DNA from: a virus
Length of the DNA: 26,080 nt
Strand: one strand, 5' to 3'
IMG/VR virus record: IMGVR_UViG_3300047445_000134
Coordinates: 1-26,080 of that record
Of the stretch, positions 8,092 through 15,963 are shown one piece after another. Every line of letters begins with the position of its first letter. Position 1 is the stretch's first letter. The notes beneath the pieces are model-generated. The model was not told the origin of the DNA. It saw nothing but the letters and a program-made list of their open reading frames with translations, and ran no database searches. A program made the position numbers and the translations under genes.

Positions 8092-8319
8092 ATGAGCCGC
8101 TTCTTCCTGTTCAAGACGAAGGACCTGGAGATCCCGCCGTTCTTCACGGTGCTCGATGGTACGCTCGATCTGGAACCGCCGATCGCCGCGAAGGGCGATA
8201 TCGTTCACATCGAGTGTGACGAGAGCGCCCTTACGTTCTGGCTGCGCGGTATGCTCTGTAAAGGCATCTGGATGGCCGAGAACACTGAAGATGGTTGGTA
8301 CATCGAGTTGCCAAACTAG
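8092..8319 (+). CDS. Uncharacterised 75-aa protein, second of a tandem pair
   Basis: 75 aa, starting at ATG 8092 behind TAAGGA. It shares MSRFFLFKxKDLEIPPFFTV, ..LEPPI.A.G(D/E)(I/V)V.(I/V)ECDE..L.FWL, and the W(M).EN.E(D/E)GWY end with the preceding 80-aa protein. Its stop TAG (8317-8319) overlaps the stop of the convergent minus-strand gene in a shared CTAG. There is no terminator hairpin at this junction, so opposing transcripts may run into each other. Function unknown. Confidence 0.8.
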   Translation: MSRFFLFKTKDLEIPPFFTVLDGTLDLEPPIAAKGDIVHIECDESALTFWLRGMLCKGIWMAENTEDGWYIELPN

Positions 8320-9020
8320 ACCAGTCCGAGCTCGCGCTTGAAGCGGAACTGCACGATCGCCCAGTAGTTCTGCAGGTCTTTGCTGACCTCGCCCTTGACC
8401 TTTTCCCATGCAGCTTCTGCATCGGCAAGGGTCTTCCCGGCTTTCTGAGCCGTGTTCGCGAGCATCTTCTTGTGCGGTGAAAGATCGCTCCGGAACTTGG
8501 CATCCTTCTGGACTGGGTAATCCTGCTCGCCGCTGATGTACGGATCCGAGCGCTTCATTGCGCCTTCGTCCACGGTCACGCGTCGATTCAGCTCGAACAG
8601 GATGTACTTCTCGGCACGACCCAGGCCTGTTTCGAACTCACGAACGAGGTATGCATCGGCGAATCGCTTGACCATTCGTCTGTACAACTTCACGCGCGAC
8701 TCTTCGGACTTCTTAGCCGAGAATTCCATTCGCTTCGGATTGTGTTCCTTGATCAGTGAACGGAAGCAATTCAGAACGAACTGGAAAACCTCGACTTCAT
8801 TGCCGCTTCCAGTAAGATCGGTCTTTACTTTCTGCTCACCATCGGCCCAGACATCATCAGTCAATTCAGAGAATAGAACTTCCCAAGTGATTCTGTCTTG
8901 GTGCGCGACAAATCGAATGACGCGATCGCCGATCTTCTTTTCAATCTCAAACATTCCATGATTGCGGTCACGAACGGTACCACCGTGATCAGCAGCTTTA
9001 AAAAGTTCATTCAGCTTCAT
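8316..9020 (-). CDS. MKLxELF/TGSG family protein with a C-terminal extension
   Basis: 234 aa from ATG 9018-9020, chosen because the product then begins MKLNELFKAADHGGTV like its two upstream neighbours; the longer frame would add 19 untypical residues. Residues 1-145 are the family domain (LTGSGNEVEVFQFVLNCF, NPKRMEFSAKKSEESRVKLYRRMVKRF). Residues about 146-234 are an addition absent from the sister copies. It is a linker with YISGEQDYP, then a helical end (AGKTLADAEAAWEKVK ... NYWAIVQFRFKRELGL) similar to C-terminal modules I recall on other phage proteins. It is the last gene of the upstream minus operon and overlaps its neighbour by 4 nt. Confidence 0.9.
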   Translation of the reverse strand: MKLNELFKAADHGGTVRDRNHGMFEIEKKIGDRVIRFVAHQDRITWEVLFSELTDDVWADGEQKVKTDLTGSGNEVEVFQFVLNCFRSLIKEHNPKRMEFSAKKSEESRVKLYRRMVKRFADAYLVREFETGLGRAEKYILFELNRRVTVDEGAMKRSDPYISGEQDYPVQKDAKFRSDLSPHKKMLANTAQKAGKTLADAEAAWEKVKGEVSKDLQNYWAIVQFRFKRELGLV

Positions 9021-9037
9021 TTGTCTTTCCTTGTCAG
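9007..9037 (-). repeat. 31-bp direct repeat, copy 1
   Basis: Identical to 9468-9498. It spans the last codons of one family gene (..LTRKDK stop), the ATGA overlap and the first codons (MKLNE) of the next. It is a footprint of tandem gene duplication and a possible site for homologous recombination. Confidence 0.85.
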
Positions 9038-9481
9038 GAGGAATACCGTGGATTCGTACCCAACGCGGCCTTGCCATGCCTTTTCGACTTCCTGAGTGTC
9101 GAAATCATTTGCGAATCGCTTGATCATCCGTTTGTAAAGCTGAACACGTGATTGCTCGGTTTTAAACGCACTAAATTCCATGGCCTTTGGATTGAACTTT
9201 TGAATGAACTCTCGCATGCACGCCATCACGAACGACATCACTTCAATTTCATTTCCACTACCAGTCAAGCCGTGATTTGATTTCTCGCCAGACTCGGTTT
9301 GCTCAGAGTCTTCGCTGAACGAGATCACGTATCTCACACCCAAATCTTTTTCAACGGTGAACGTGATTTCACGGCCGCCAATCTGCTTCGTGACTTCAAA
9401 GACAGGGTCATATCCGTTCTTACGATCTACGGCAACTTTACCGCCGTGATCTTCTTTATCAAACAGCTCATTCAGCTTCAT
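9017..9481 (-). CDS. Single-domain MKLxELF/TGSG family protein
   Basis: 154 aa, MKLNELFDKEDHGGKV start. The family motifs are near consensus: GGREITF, LTGSGNEIEVMSFVMACMREFI, NPKAMEFSAFKTEQSRVQLYKRMIKRFANDF. The 'DHGG/A' after the tag is shared with the genes on both sides, marking these three as the most recent expansion. It starts behind AAGGAAAG within the upstream gene's end and overlaps both neighbours by 4 nt. Function unknown. Confidence 0.92.
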   Translation of the reverse strand: MKLNELFDKEDHGGKVAVDRKNGYDPVFEVTKQIGGREITFTVEKDLGVRYVISFSEDSEQTESGEKSNHGLTGSGNEIEVMSFVMACMREFIQKFNPKAMEFSAFKTEQSRVQLYKRMIKRFANDFDTQEVEKAWQGRVGYESTVFLLTRKDK

Positions 9482-9498
9482 TTGTCTTTCCTTGTCAG
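9468..9498 (-). repeat. 31-bp direct repeat, copy 2
   Basis: Second copy of the repeat at 9007-9037, 461 bp away, at the equivalent gene junction. Confidence 0.85.
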
Positions 9499-9894
9499 CG
9501 CGAACAGGTCAAGGCCATGTTCACCATCATCTGGAGACAATTCGTAGTCGCCACCGAATCGCTTCACCAAATGGTGGTACACCGTTGATCGCGACTTGTC
9601 GCTGAATTCCGACCCAAAGACAATTCGCTCTGGGTTTCGCCGCTTAATGAAGTCGCGCATGCACGCCACCACGAATGACATCACCTGGATTTCATTCCCG
9701 CTACCTGTCATATCGACAGATACCTTATCACCACGCCATTCAGCGAATGAAACTTCCCAATCGTCTCTGTCGCTACGGTCTGCAGAGAAGGAAATCAGTC
9801 GATCACCAATCATCTTCTTCACGTTGAAGTGGTGCTCTGAGTTCTCAACTTCGGCGCCGTGATCAGCAGATCCAAAAAGCTCATTCAGTTTCAT
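9478..9894 (-). CDS. Single-domain MKLxELF/TGSG family protein, shortest copy
   Basis: 138 aa, MKLNELFGSADHGAEV start. It is close to the minimal domain: IGDRLISFSA, MTGSGNEIQVMSFVVACMRDFI, NPERIVFGSEFSDKSRSTVYHHLVKRFGGDY, ending ..FALTRKDK. It follows the gp25-like gene after a TGATCATGAAACT junction, which is also found in front of two tagged genes at 21058 and 21888. Being almost only the core, it is the best template for defining the domain. Function unknown. Confidence 0.92.
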   Translation of the reverse strand: MKLNELFGSADHGAEVENSEHHFNVKKMIGDRLISFSADRSDRDDWEVSFAEWRGDKVSVDMTGSGNEIQVMSFVVACMRDFIKRRNPERIVFGSEFSDKSRSTVYHHLVKRFGGDYELSPDDGEHGLDLFALTRKDK

Positions 9895-9896
9895 GA

Positions 9897-10280
9897 TCAG
9901 CCTACGTTGAATTCTAGACGGAGGGTTTCTTTCACATCGAGCTCGACGAACAACAGATCCACGAACGCAGCGATTGCATTCAGATCTGGCAGCGCGTTGA
10001 TCGACATGTCAATCAGACGGACGCGTGGATCATAATCAATGACCTTCGTGAGGTCTTCACGGACGATGTCAAGTGTCTTCTGATCGAGCGGTTCGAATGC
10101 AAGCAAAGGAATGCGCGTGCCGAAGTTTGGCTGATGCACGCGCTCGCCTGGAATCGTGTACAAGTGGTTCCACAGATCCTGCTTTACGAGATCCACGCCA
10201 GTCAGGCTGAAGCCACGCTTCTTGTTCGACAGGTACGAAGCGGTGCTGAACCCTCGGTACAGTGGTAGTTTGCTAGCCAT
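9897..10280 (-). CDS. gp25: Baseplate wedge protein, T4 gp25-like
   Basis: 127 aa from ATG 10278-10280 (a TTG just before it is an unlikely start). The gp25/lysozyme-like wedge family is shown by GVDLVKQDLWNHLYTIPGERVHQPNFGTRI and by FEPLDQKTLDIVREDLTKVIDYDPRVRL, with a beta-strand C-terminus. In T4, gp25 sits in the inner baseplate, forms the conserved core with gp6 and gp53, and nucleates the sheath. The length is close to T4 gp25 (132 aa). The start overlaps the spike gene stop by 1 nt, behind GGAAAG. It lies between the spike gene and the three tagged family genes. Confidence 0.93.
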   Translation of the reverse strand: MASKLPLYRGFSTASYLSNKKRGFSLTGVDLVKQDLWNHLYTIPGERVHQPNFGTRIPLLAFEPLDQKTLDIVREDLTKVIDYDPRVRLIDMSINALPDLNAIAAFVDLLFVELDVKETLRLEFNVG

Positions 10281-11398
10281 CAAGCTTTCCAGTTCTTATT
10301 CCGCTTGCCCTTCGTGCCAGGGCGAGTCCAAGGTTCATGATTCGGTACAACTGTCGGAGCCGTTGGACATTCAGCTGCTGCAGCACCAGGGCCGTTCAAG
10401 TGAATGTTCGAAGCAGTCTGAAGCAGATCACCTGAAGCAAGGATGTTGAACGCTGCACCGGAGTCCAGATTGATCCCTTTACCCGAGATGTTCGTTGCAC
10501 CACAAGCCGCAAGAAGCATCGCTCCGCCAGCCTGGATATTTACAGCACCACCAACACCGACGTTGAAGTTCCCTGTTGCGGTGAAGTTGAAGTCTCCACC
10601 AGTGCTCATGCTGACCGAGTCGGCCGCGTACATGTGGATCCGACCGTCTTGGTCCATTTCGAAGTACGACTTCCCGCGAGCTGTGGAAACGTAGATCCGT
10701 TCGTTCGCGTCGTCCAGAATGATCTGATGGCCGGCCGAAGTCTTCACTCGAACTCGGCCTGTCTCCGGATTGTCCTGGAAGATCAACGAGTGACGCCCAG
10801 GTGTTGTCAGAACGTAAGTCTGAGGATCATATTGAGCCGCGCCTTCTTTGTCACTCGGCGTCACCAGGTCCTTTTGGTACCCTTCAGTTCCATCCTTGTC
10901 GGTCTTGTCCTGAGCGACAGCACGTTCGTACACGCCACGGGTCTTGGCTTCGCTGGCATCGAGCTTACCGTCGAACTGCGCAGCAAGATTCGATGACTGT
11001 GGCTCGACCGGCTCGAACGTGTCCGAGAGCGGCATCTTGTTGATGTCGGCTCGATTGCGGCCCTGCGGCAGGGAACGATTCCCGTGATCACGGAAGTACG
11101 AACCCATGTACATCCGACGATTCGGGTCATTGTACAGGAAGCCGACGATCGCTTGAGCACCAGTCTTTGGCACAGCCCAGAAACCGTACGACATGAGGCC
11201 GGACGTTGTCGTACCTCCAGGCCCTGCTGGATAATCACGAGTCTGACCTGCCATTGGAGAGACGTACGTCGCCCACGGCAGATCATCAATGTTGTACATG
11301 TCGCCGTCAACTGCTGGAACCCAGATCTTGACACGCCCCATTTGCTGAGGATCGTTCGTGTCAACGACGACACCTTCCATGAGCGATGAGAGAATCAT
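10280..11398 (-). CDS. gp5: Baseplate central spike, T4 gp5/VgrG-like
   Basis: 372 aa. The N-terminus (residues about 5-105) is a gp5-type OB-fold: VVDTNDPQQMGRVKIWVPAVDG, DLPWATYVSPMAG, YGFWAVPKTGAQAIVGFLYNDPNRRMYMGSYF. After a linker, residues about 195-345 form the repeating strands of a triple-stranded beta-helix (GDFNFTATGNFNVGVGGAVNIQ, short V/A/G repeats). The tail is NGPG..PNHEPWTRP. The T4 lysozyme domain is absent, so this is a pure spike. The protein trimer should form the membrane-piercing needle at the centre of the baseplate hub. The start overlaps the hub gene stop by 4 nt. Last residues are strongly basic (KGKRNKNWKA). Confidence 0.9.
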   Translation of the reverse strand: MILSSLMEGVVVDTNDPQQMGRVKIWVPAVDGDMYNIDDLPWATYVSPMAGQTRDYPAGPGGTTTSGLMSYGFWAVPKTGAQAIVGFLYNDPNRRMYMGSYFRDHGNRSLPQGRNRADINKMPLSDTFEPVEPQSSNLAAQFDGKLDASEAKTRGVYERAVAQDKTDKDGTEGYQKDLVTPSDKEGAAQYDPQTYVLTTPGRHSLIFQDNPETGRVRVKTSAGHQIILDDANERIYVSTARGKSYFEMDQDGRIHMYAADSVSMSTGGDFNFTATGNFNVGVGGAVNIQAGGAMLLAACGATNISGKGINLDSGAAFNILASGDLLQTASNIHLNGPGAAAAECPTAPTVVPNHEPWTRPGTKGKRNKNWKA

Positions 11399-13470
11399 TT
11401 CAGTGTCGCTCCGTTCTGTGTTGCAGGTGCTGCATTACTCTTTGACGAGGCGCCGAACACGCTGAACTTATTCAGCTCAAGTTCCTGTGTGAAGTGCGCA
11501 CCTTCAATCTTTGTCTTGATCATGCCGCACCAGTAGAAGTTATCCGTCAGGAGCTGCTTCGTGAAGTTCTCGTTCGAGTCGATTGGATCGAGTGTCATGA
11601 AGTCGACGTTCGGGCCGTACACGTTCACCTTCACGAACATCGGTGATTGCGCAATTGACGTACCATCGATCTGCTTCGAGAGACGGTCCATCAGATCGGT
11701 CCGCCACTTCTCTTTCACGCCTTCATTCGTTTCACTGTTCGCCTTCGCTGATGTGATCGTGACAGCCGAGACGTGCTGTGGAATGAAACCGAATGTGCAA
11801 CGAGCGAGCAGATCGGGATTACCGCGAACTGTCATCTTCGCTTGACCGCTCAGATTGTAGAAGTCAGACAGATTCTGCGTGTACTGTTGCGACACTTGCT
11901 GAGGAGTCGCTTCACCGTCAGACTTCGCATTCGCGCCGAGATTGCTGAAGTTCGATCTTTCCTGCTCAGTGAGCATCCGCAGTGGGATTGGATCATTCCG
12001 TGAACGACCGAGAATCGACGTCGTGTCCTTTGCAGCCGTTGAACCGTCTTCTGGCTTCTTAGCTGCAGTGTCACCGCCCGTAAAGAGCTCACCTTGACCA
12101 AGCTTCACACCCTGCATCAGGAGCAGATTGAAGTTCTCGATCTTCAGGTCCAACGTCAGAACGTCCATGTTCCGGCCAGAGAAAATGTAGTCGTACTCGA
12201 GGTACGATTTAGGCAGGCGCTTGTTCCCAGTGGTCTCGTACAGTGCGTCTTCCGAGGACACGGCGGTTGAGGTCATGCCCTTCTGCGCATTTGGCACCGT
12301 GAACTCAACAACGTCAACGTGCACCGTGAACGAGTCATCGTCCGAGGTGATCGTGATCAGGTGCTTGTAGAACTTGATTGAGTCAGCCGACTTACCATTC
12401 GGCCCGAAGTTCGACAGCTTCTGAATCTGAACGACCTGCTTGAATACGACATCAAGAACTTCAGTGATTGTCAGGTAAGGATCGACTGCAATGTACGAGC
12501 TCTTTGCTGTAGCAGCCGAGTTCGCTTGCGCCTTCTTCTGCGCTTCAACTGCCGAGTCGTTCTGCTTCTTCGCGTTCGATGCTTTACGATCAGCTTCCTG
12601 CTTCAGGAGCTCAGCGAAATTGATCTCAGTTGCGGCACCTTGAGCTGGTCCGGAGAATGTAAATGCTTCCCATTCCTTTGGGATCGTGATCATGTACTGC
12701 ACTGGACGGCCGAGGCGCTGCGCCTTGTCCTTGCTGTCAGCATCGACACCGTTCACGGTCTTGTACCGCGTCAAAGACTCATCGTTCAGCCGACCTTCGA
12801 ACGACTTCACGAGAGCACCCAGGGTGTTCCCCGATCCGCCCGTATAGTAGTTAGATGCCGTTCCGATCGATGTCCACGACGTGTTCACTCGTGCATTCGA
12901 GGTCATACCGATCAGTGGGAAGCAAGAGCAAGCGTACACGCCCTTCACGTCGTTCAGATCGACCTGGATCGTGCTGAAGATTGCAGGGATGCCAATCGAC
13001 TGAACGATCTTCGTGTCGCCTTCGGCCGTGTGTCCAACGAAGATCACACGGATCAGGAGCGACATCCCATCAAAGCTGACTTGGAGTTTCTCGGCCATCA
13101 AGTACTGCAGGAAGTTCGCGAACGAAATGCCTGTGTTGTCGACAATGCTGAAGTCCATCTTCAGGCCGACGGAATTCGGTGAGTTCGAGCCAGGCACTGA
13201 CATCCCAGCGATCATTGTATCAATCGAAAAGTTTTCGATCGTGAACTGAGAGAAACGGCGCGTATCAATCATCAGGAAAGCTGACTCAGCCTTTCCGTCC
13301 ATTGAGATTGATCCACCAAGTTTCTTGCACGAGTCAATCGCTTTCAGCGAGGCCGAAAGCTTGTTCTCATCGCTGAAGTCTCTGAGCGCGTCAGTCGACT
13401 TCGCAGCAAGCACCACATAGTGGATCGTGTGCGATTGGAACTGATCTAGTTTGTTTGTGACGTTGATCAT
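11395..13470 (-). CDS. Putative baseplate hub protein (in T4 gp27 position)
   Basis: 691 aa and late-operon encoded, immediately upstream of the spike gene. I do not recognise strong sequence identity to T4 gp27. The position, size and alternating beta structure (KMDFSIVDNTGISFANFLQYL, NVYGPNVDFMTLDP, FTQELELNKFSVFG) fit a hub component that holds the spike. Residues about 295-320 form a lysine/alanine-rich helix (RKASNAKKQNDSAVEAQKKA). It starts directly after the preceding stop (TAAATG). Alternatives are a tail-tube-end or another hub protein. It has no enzymatic motif. Confidence 0.75.
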   Translation of the reverse strand: MINVTNKLDQFQSHTIHYVVLAAKSTDALRDFSDENKLSASLKAIDSCKKLGGSISMDGKAESAFLMIDTRRFSQFTIENFSIDTMIAGMSVPGSNSPNSVGLKMDFSIVDNTGISFANFLQYLMAEKLQVSFDGMSLLIRVIFVGHTAEGDTKIVQSIGIPAIFSTIQVDLNDVKGVYACSCFPLIGMTSNARVNTSWTSIGTASNYYTGGSGNTLGALVKSFEGRLNDESLTRYKTVNGVDADSKDKAQRLGRPVQYMITIPKEWEAFTFSGPAQGAATEINFAELLKQEADRKASNAKKQNDSAVEAQKKAQANSAATAKSSYIAVDPYLTITEVLDVVFKQVVQIQKLSNFGPNGKSADSIKFYKHLITITSDDDSFTVHVDVVEFTVPNAQKGMTSTAVSSEDALYETTGNKRLPKSYLEYDYIFSGRNMDVLTLDLKIENFNLLLMQGVKLGQGELFTGGDTAAKKPEDGSTAAKDTTSILGRSRNDPIPLRMLTEQERSNFSNLGANAKSDGEATPQQVSQQYTQNLSDFYNLSGQAKMTVRGNPDLLARCTFGFIPQHVSAVTITSAKANSETNEGVKEKWRTDLMDRLSKQIDGTSIAQSPMFVKVNVYGPNVDFMTLDPIDSNENFTKQLLTDNFYWCGMIKTKIEGAHFTQELELNKFSVFGASSKSNAAPATQNGATLK

Positions 13471-13842
13471 TTATACGATCGGAGTGATGTTCGAAAGTGG
13501 AATTGTCCGGGCGCTCTTGAATCCGCCGACTCGACCGTTCATGAGCATTCCAGCCCGATCCTTCGATGGGATACGGAGAACGCGGCCGATCGTGATCTCA
13601 GAGAATGGATCAAGGATCGCGTTGTACTGCGCGATCAACCACCAGAGATGAGAGTCGCCAAGGAATGCGGCAGCAATCAGATCAAGACGACCTTCAGTCT
13701 TGATGTCGACCGTGTACCGCATGTCGCTAGGATCTACTTCGAATTGAATGCGTTCCCACCATTCAAGGCGAGTGCTGTTCACTTCGGTCTCGCCGCCAGA
13801 GACGTACCGAGAGTTCTGAACGTTTACAGAGTTTTTATCCAT
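13471..13842 (-). CDS. Baseplate wedge protein, T4 gp53-like / LysM-type
   Basis: 123 aa. The central motif LDLIAAAFLGDSHLWWLIAQYN followed by ILDPFSEITIGRVLRIPS is typical of the gp53/tail protein X group: 'small wedge protein that orders gp25 and gp6', with a LysM-like end giving IP. It is shorter than T4 gp53 (196 aa). The start overlaps the upstream stop by 1 nt (TAATG), and the gene after it starts at once (TAAATG). The place between tail/hub genes supports the baseplate role. Confidence 0.75.
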   Translation of the reverse strand: MDKNSVNVQNSRYVSGGETEVNSTRLEWWERIQFEVDPSDMRYTVDIKTEGRLDLIAAAFLGDSHLWWLIAQYNAILDPFSEITIGRVLRIPSKDRAGMLMNGRVGGFKSARTIPLSNITPIV

Positions 13843-15281
13843 TATGCGCTCTTCAATTGATCAATCTTTGCCTGGGCCGCCGATGCCTGGGTGTTCAGGA
13901 ACTCCTTCTGCGAGGTCCACTTTGCACGATCTGCATCTGTCGCCGCCGCGGCGAGTGCCTTATCGGCCGATTCCATACGGGAACCTTGAAGCTCACTGAT
14001 GTACTTCTCAAGGCGAGCAATCTCAGTTTCGTTCGAAGGAGCAGCAGGAGCGGGGGCCGGTGCTGGAGCAGCTGCTGGCTCTGGGGTGTCCTTGGTCATG
14101 ATCGGCGTGCCTGACGCCAGCAGCGAATCGGCCGTGAAACCAGGGTCCGTTGAGGTGTCAGAAGCTTCAGTTGGATAGTTAGACTCGAACGGCTCGCTCG
14201 CTGTCGAGGTTGGGTAATCCGATTCGAACGAAGTAGCTTGCACGCCACTCTCTTGCTTAGCGTCAGACTCAAGTTCGCCAGACGGTTCAGAGCGATTAAC
14301 CTTACGATCACCACCGTATGCTTCGATCATGTCGCCGTTGCTGAACGCCAGCAGGTCAAATGCGTTGAACTGCACTGCAGAGAACGACTCAACCAGATTG
14401 ATTTGAACATTAATCACGGATGGGAATGGCTTCGACTCGACTGCATCGTCAATTGGAATCCAGTCACAGTCACGCGGCCATTGCCAGTTCAGTGAAGTCA
14501 GAACGACCGGAACCTTGCCAACGATACCACGCCAGCCGCTGAATGCCAGCACTGGAGGTGGAGCGCCTAGCATCTTTCCACGTTGGTTCTCACCGAAGTA
14601 CGGCATCACCCATGAGCGAAGACGATTGATGAACTCGTAATTCTGACGAGCTTGTTCACGAGTACTTGCCGTGAACATCGCGTTCACGTTCCACTGGGTA
14701 GCCTTCGTGCCCTTGTACTTCTGGAATTCGCCAGGCATCTGGGTAGCAGAGAGTGCTTCGTACTCAGCGTTCCGTTGCTCACCAACTTCAGGCATGATCA
14801 CGAACTTCACGAGCGTGTCATCAACCATCGAGACGAGTTGAACGATGTGATCGTCATTCCCGGAACTCGTGCCACCGCCAGCAGCATTGATCTGCGAAGC
14901 AGAGACTGAACTGCTTTTGACGGCTGAAGTACCTTCAAGTCCAGTGCCATCGAACATGTTCATCGCATCGAACTTAGCGATCAGCGAATCGAATTCTGCT
15001 TGATCGGCGCCGAATCGATCAGTGACCGCGCCGACAGCCTCATCGAGCAGTTTAGTGCTTCCAGCTGACGAGTAATCGATCGAGTCATCACGGACCATGA
15101 TCGGTGTTCGGCTTGCCCAAACAGCGTCAACATCAAAGCCGCCGTCATTCAGATCGGCAGAGTCGAGGGTACCGAGACCGGCTGGGCTCGAGGTGTACAG
15201 ATCCTCCGAGTAATCAGGCAGAGTAAGGTTCTCTGGCTCATTCACCTTCGGCAGGCTGAATACGGAATCAAGCAGTCCCAT
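13842..15281 (-). CDS. Tail-tube-proximal or baseplate structural protein
   Basis: 479 aa from ATG 15279-15281, behind AGGTGG; the alternative ATG 15 nt upstream has a poorer site. Residues about 130-325 resemble a structural protein common in large T4-like phages: VIMPEVGEQRNAEYEALSATQMPGEFQKYKG, then LRSWVMPYFG, LGAPPPVLAFSGWRG and VPVVLTSLNWQWPRDCDWIP. I think this is a tail-tube-end/baseplate component, but I cannot choose between gp48/gp54-type and hub roles. Residues about 330-480 are low-complexity: Ser/Thr/Glu-rich, then an Ala-Pro linker (APAPAPAP), then a coiled coil of about 75 residues. It overlaps the nucleotidyltransferase by 14 nt. Confidence 0.8.
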   Translation of the reverse strand: MGLLDSVFSLPKVNEPENLTLPDYSEDLYTSSPAGLGTLDSADLNDGGFDVDAVWASRTPIMVRDDSIDYSSAGSTKLLDEAVGAVTDRFGADQAEFDSLIAKFDAMNMFDGTGLEGTSAVKSSSVSASQINAAGGGTSSGNDDHIVQLVSMVDDTLVKFVIMPEVGEQRNAEYEALSATQMPGEFQKYKGTKATQWNVNAMFTASTREQARQNYEFINRLRSWVMPYFGENQRGKMLGAPPPVLAFSGWRGIVGKVPVVLTSLNWQWPRDCDWIPIDDAVESKPFPSVINVQINLVESFSAVQFNAFDLLAFSNGDMIEAYGGDRKVNRSEPSGELESDAKQESGVQATSFESDYPTSTASEPFESNYPTEASDTSTDPGFTADSLLASGTPIMTKDTPEPAAAPAPAPAPAAPSNETEIARLEKYISELQGSRMESADKALAAAATDADRAKWTSQKEFLNTQASAAQAKIDQLKSA

Positions 15282-15942
15282 CTGTACCACCTGCATTCTT
15301 GATCTTGTTGAACATCATCTTTGCCAGCTTCACATTGTCTTTCAGTCCGACTAGGATCGCGAACTTCTCGAATTCATTCTGTTTCACTGCGAGACGTGCC
15401 AGCGATCCGCTGACCATGCTCACAGGAATCGTCTCGTCCACGTACTTCAGGATGTCGGCATTCGCTGCGTTCTTGTCGAACTTGCTCTGCTTATCATCCG
15501 CGTTATCCGAGACGGTCTCGTCTCGGTCAAGAGTGATCGCGACGTGCTTGATCGTCTTACCGTCTTCACTCTTCTCGAAGTACTTGTCCAGCATCTCGAG
15601 GTACTTCGAAGCACGATCAGAGCCTGCAGCGATCGCAACCGGTTCGTATCCTTCTTCACGGACCTTCTCGAACGCGTCGTATGCAGAGCCGGCGATCAGA
15701 AATTTCACACCATCGGCCTTGCCGGAACCCGTCATGAATCGGACTCGTTCGTCTCCGGAGAGCGGGTTCTTTACCTTGTCTTTGCTGGTCTCTTTACCAG
15801 CGATGATCACGACGATCGGCATGGCATCGAGAAGCAGGTTCTGATTGTCGATCACGTACTTCTTGACCATGTCGATCACGGCGTAATGCCCCAGCGTCGG
15901 TGGCTGGAATCTCCCAATAACGACTGCGGCACGCTTAAGCAT
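15268..15942 (-). CDS. Nucleotidyltransferase (cytidylyltransferase/NMN-adenylyltransferase fold)
   Basis: 224 aa from ATG 15940-15942, where the protein begins MLKRAAVVIGRFQPPTLGHY; a longer open frame includes the upstream spacer and is rejected. The GRFQPPTLGH motif at residues 10-19 is the T/HxGH signature of the HIGH superfamily. PLSGDERVRFM, AAGSDRASKYLEML and the VSGSLARL segment (ISxTxxR-like) complete the nucleotide-binding site. Such enzymes join an NTP to a phosphorylated substrate; NAD synthesis (NMNAT) or a CDP-activated compound are both possible. It is first in the operon for tail and baseplate genes, behind a TAAATA site, so it is made late, which is odd for a nucleotide-metabolism enzyme. 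Confidence 0.85.
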   Translation of the reverse strand: MLKRAAVVIGRFQPPTLGHYAVIDMVKKYVIDNQNLLLDAMPIVVIIAGKETSKDKVKNPLSGDERVRFMTGSGKADGVKFLIAGSAYDAFEKVREEGYEPVAIAAGSDRASKYLEMLDKYFEKSEDGKTIKHVAITLDRDETVSDNADDKQSKFDKNAANADILKYVDETIPVSMVSGSLARLAVKQNEFEKFAILVGLKDNVKLAKMMFNKIKNAGGTDGTA

Positions 15943-15963
15943 TCTGGAACCCTGTGAACATCT

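Larger units (their letters stand above)
7841..8319 (+). repeat. Tandem gene duplication (80-aa and 75-aa genes)
   Basis: The two copies begin at 7841 and 8092. They are almost identical over the first 60 bases and similar throughout, with a few silent and coding changes. The spacer between them is 8 nt. Confidence 0.85.

Noticed and set aside
10537-10542. TAAATA on the minus strand inside the spike gene
   Set aside because: It is about 257 nt from the next start and within coding sequence, unlike the other sites at 21-24 nt.
13466-13482. TATAAATG as a further late promoter for the hub gene
   Set aside because: It is the stop-start overlap TAAATG of two operon genes, with the ATG inside the motif.
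14040-14095. Short repeat tract in the tail protein gene
   Set aside because: It encodes an Ala-Pro linker; simple codon repetition explains it.
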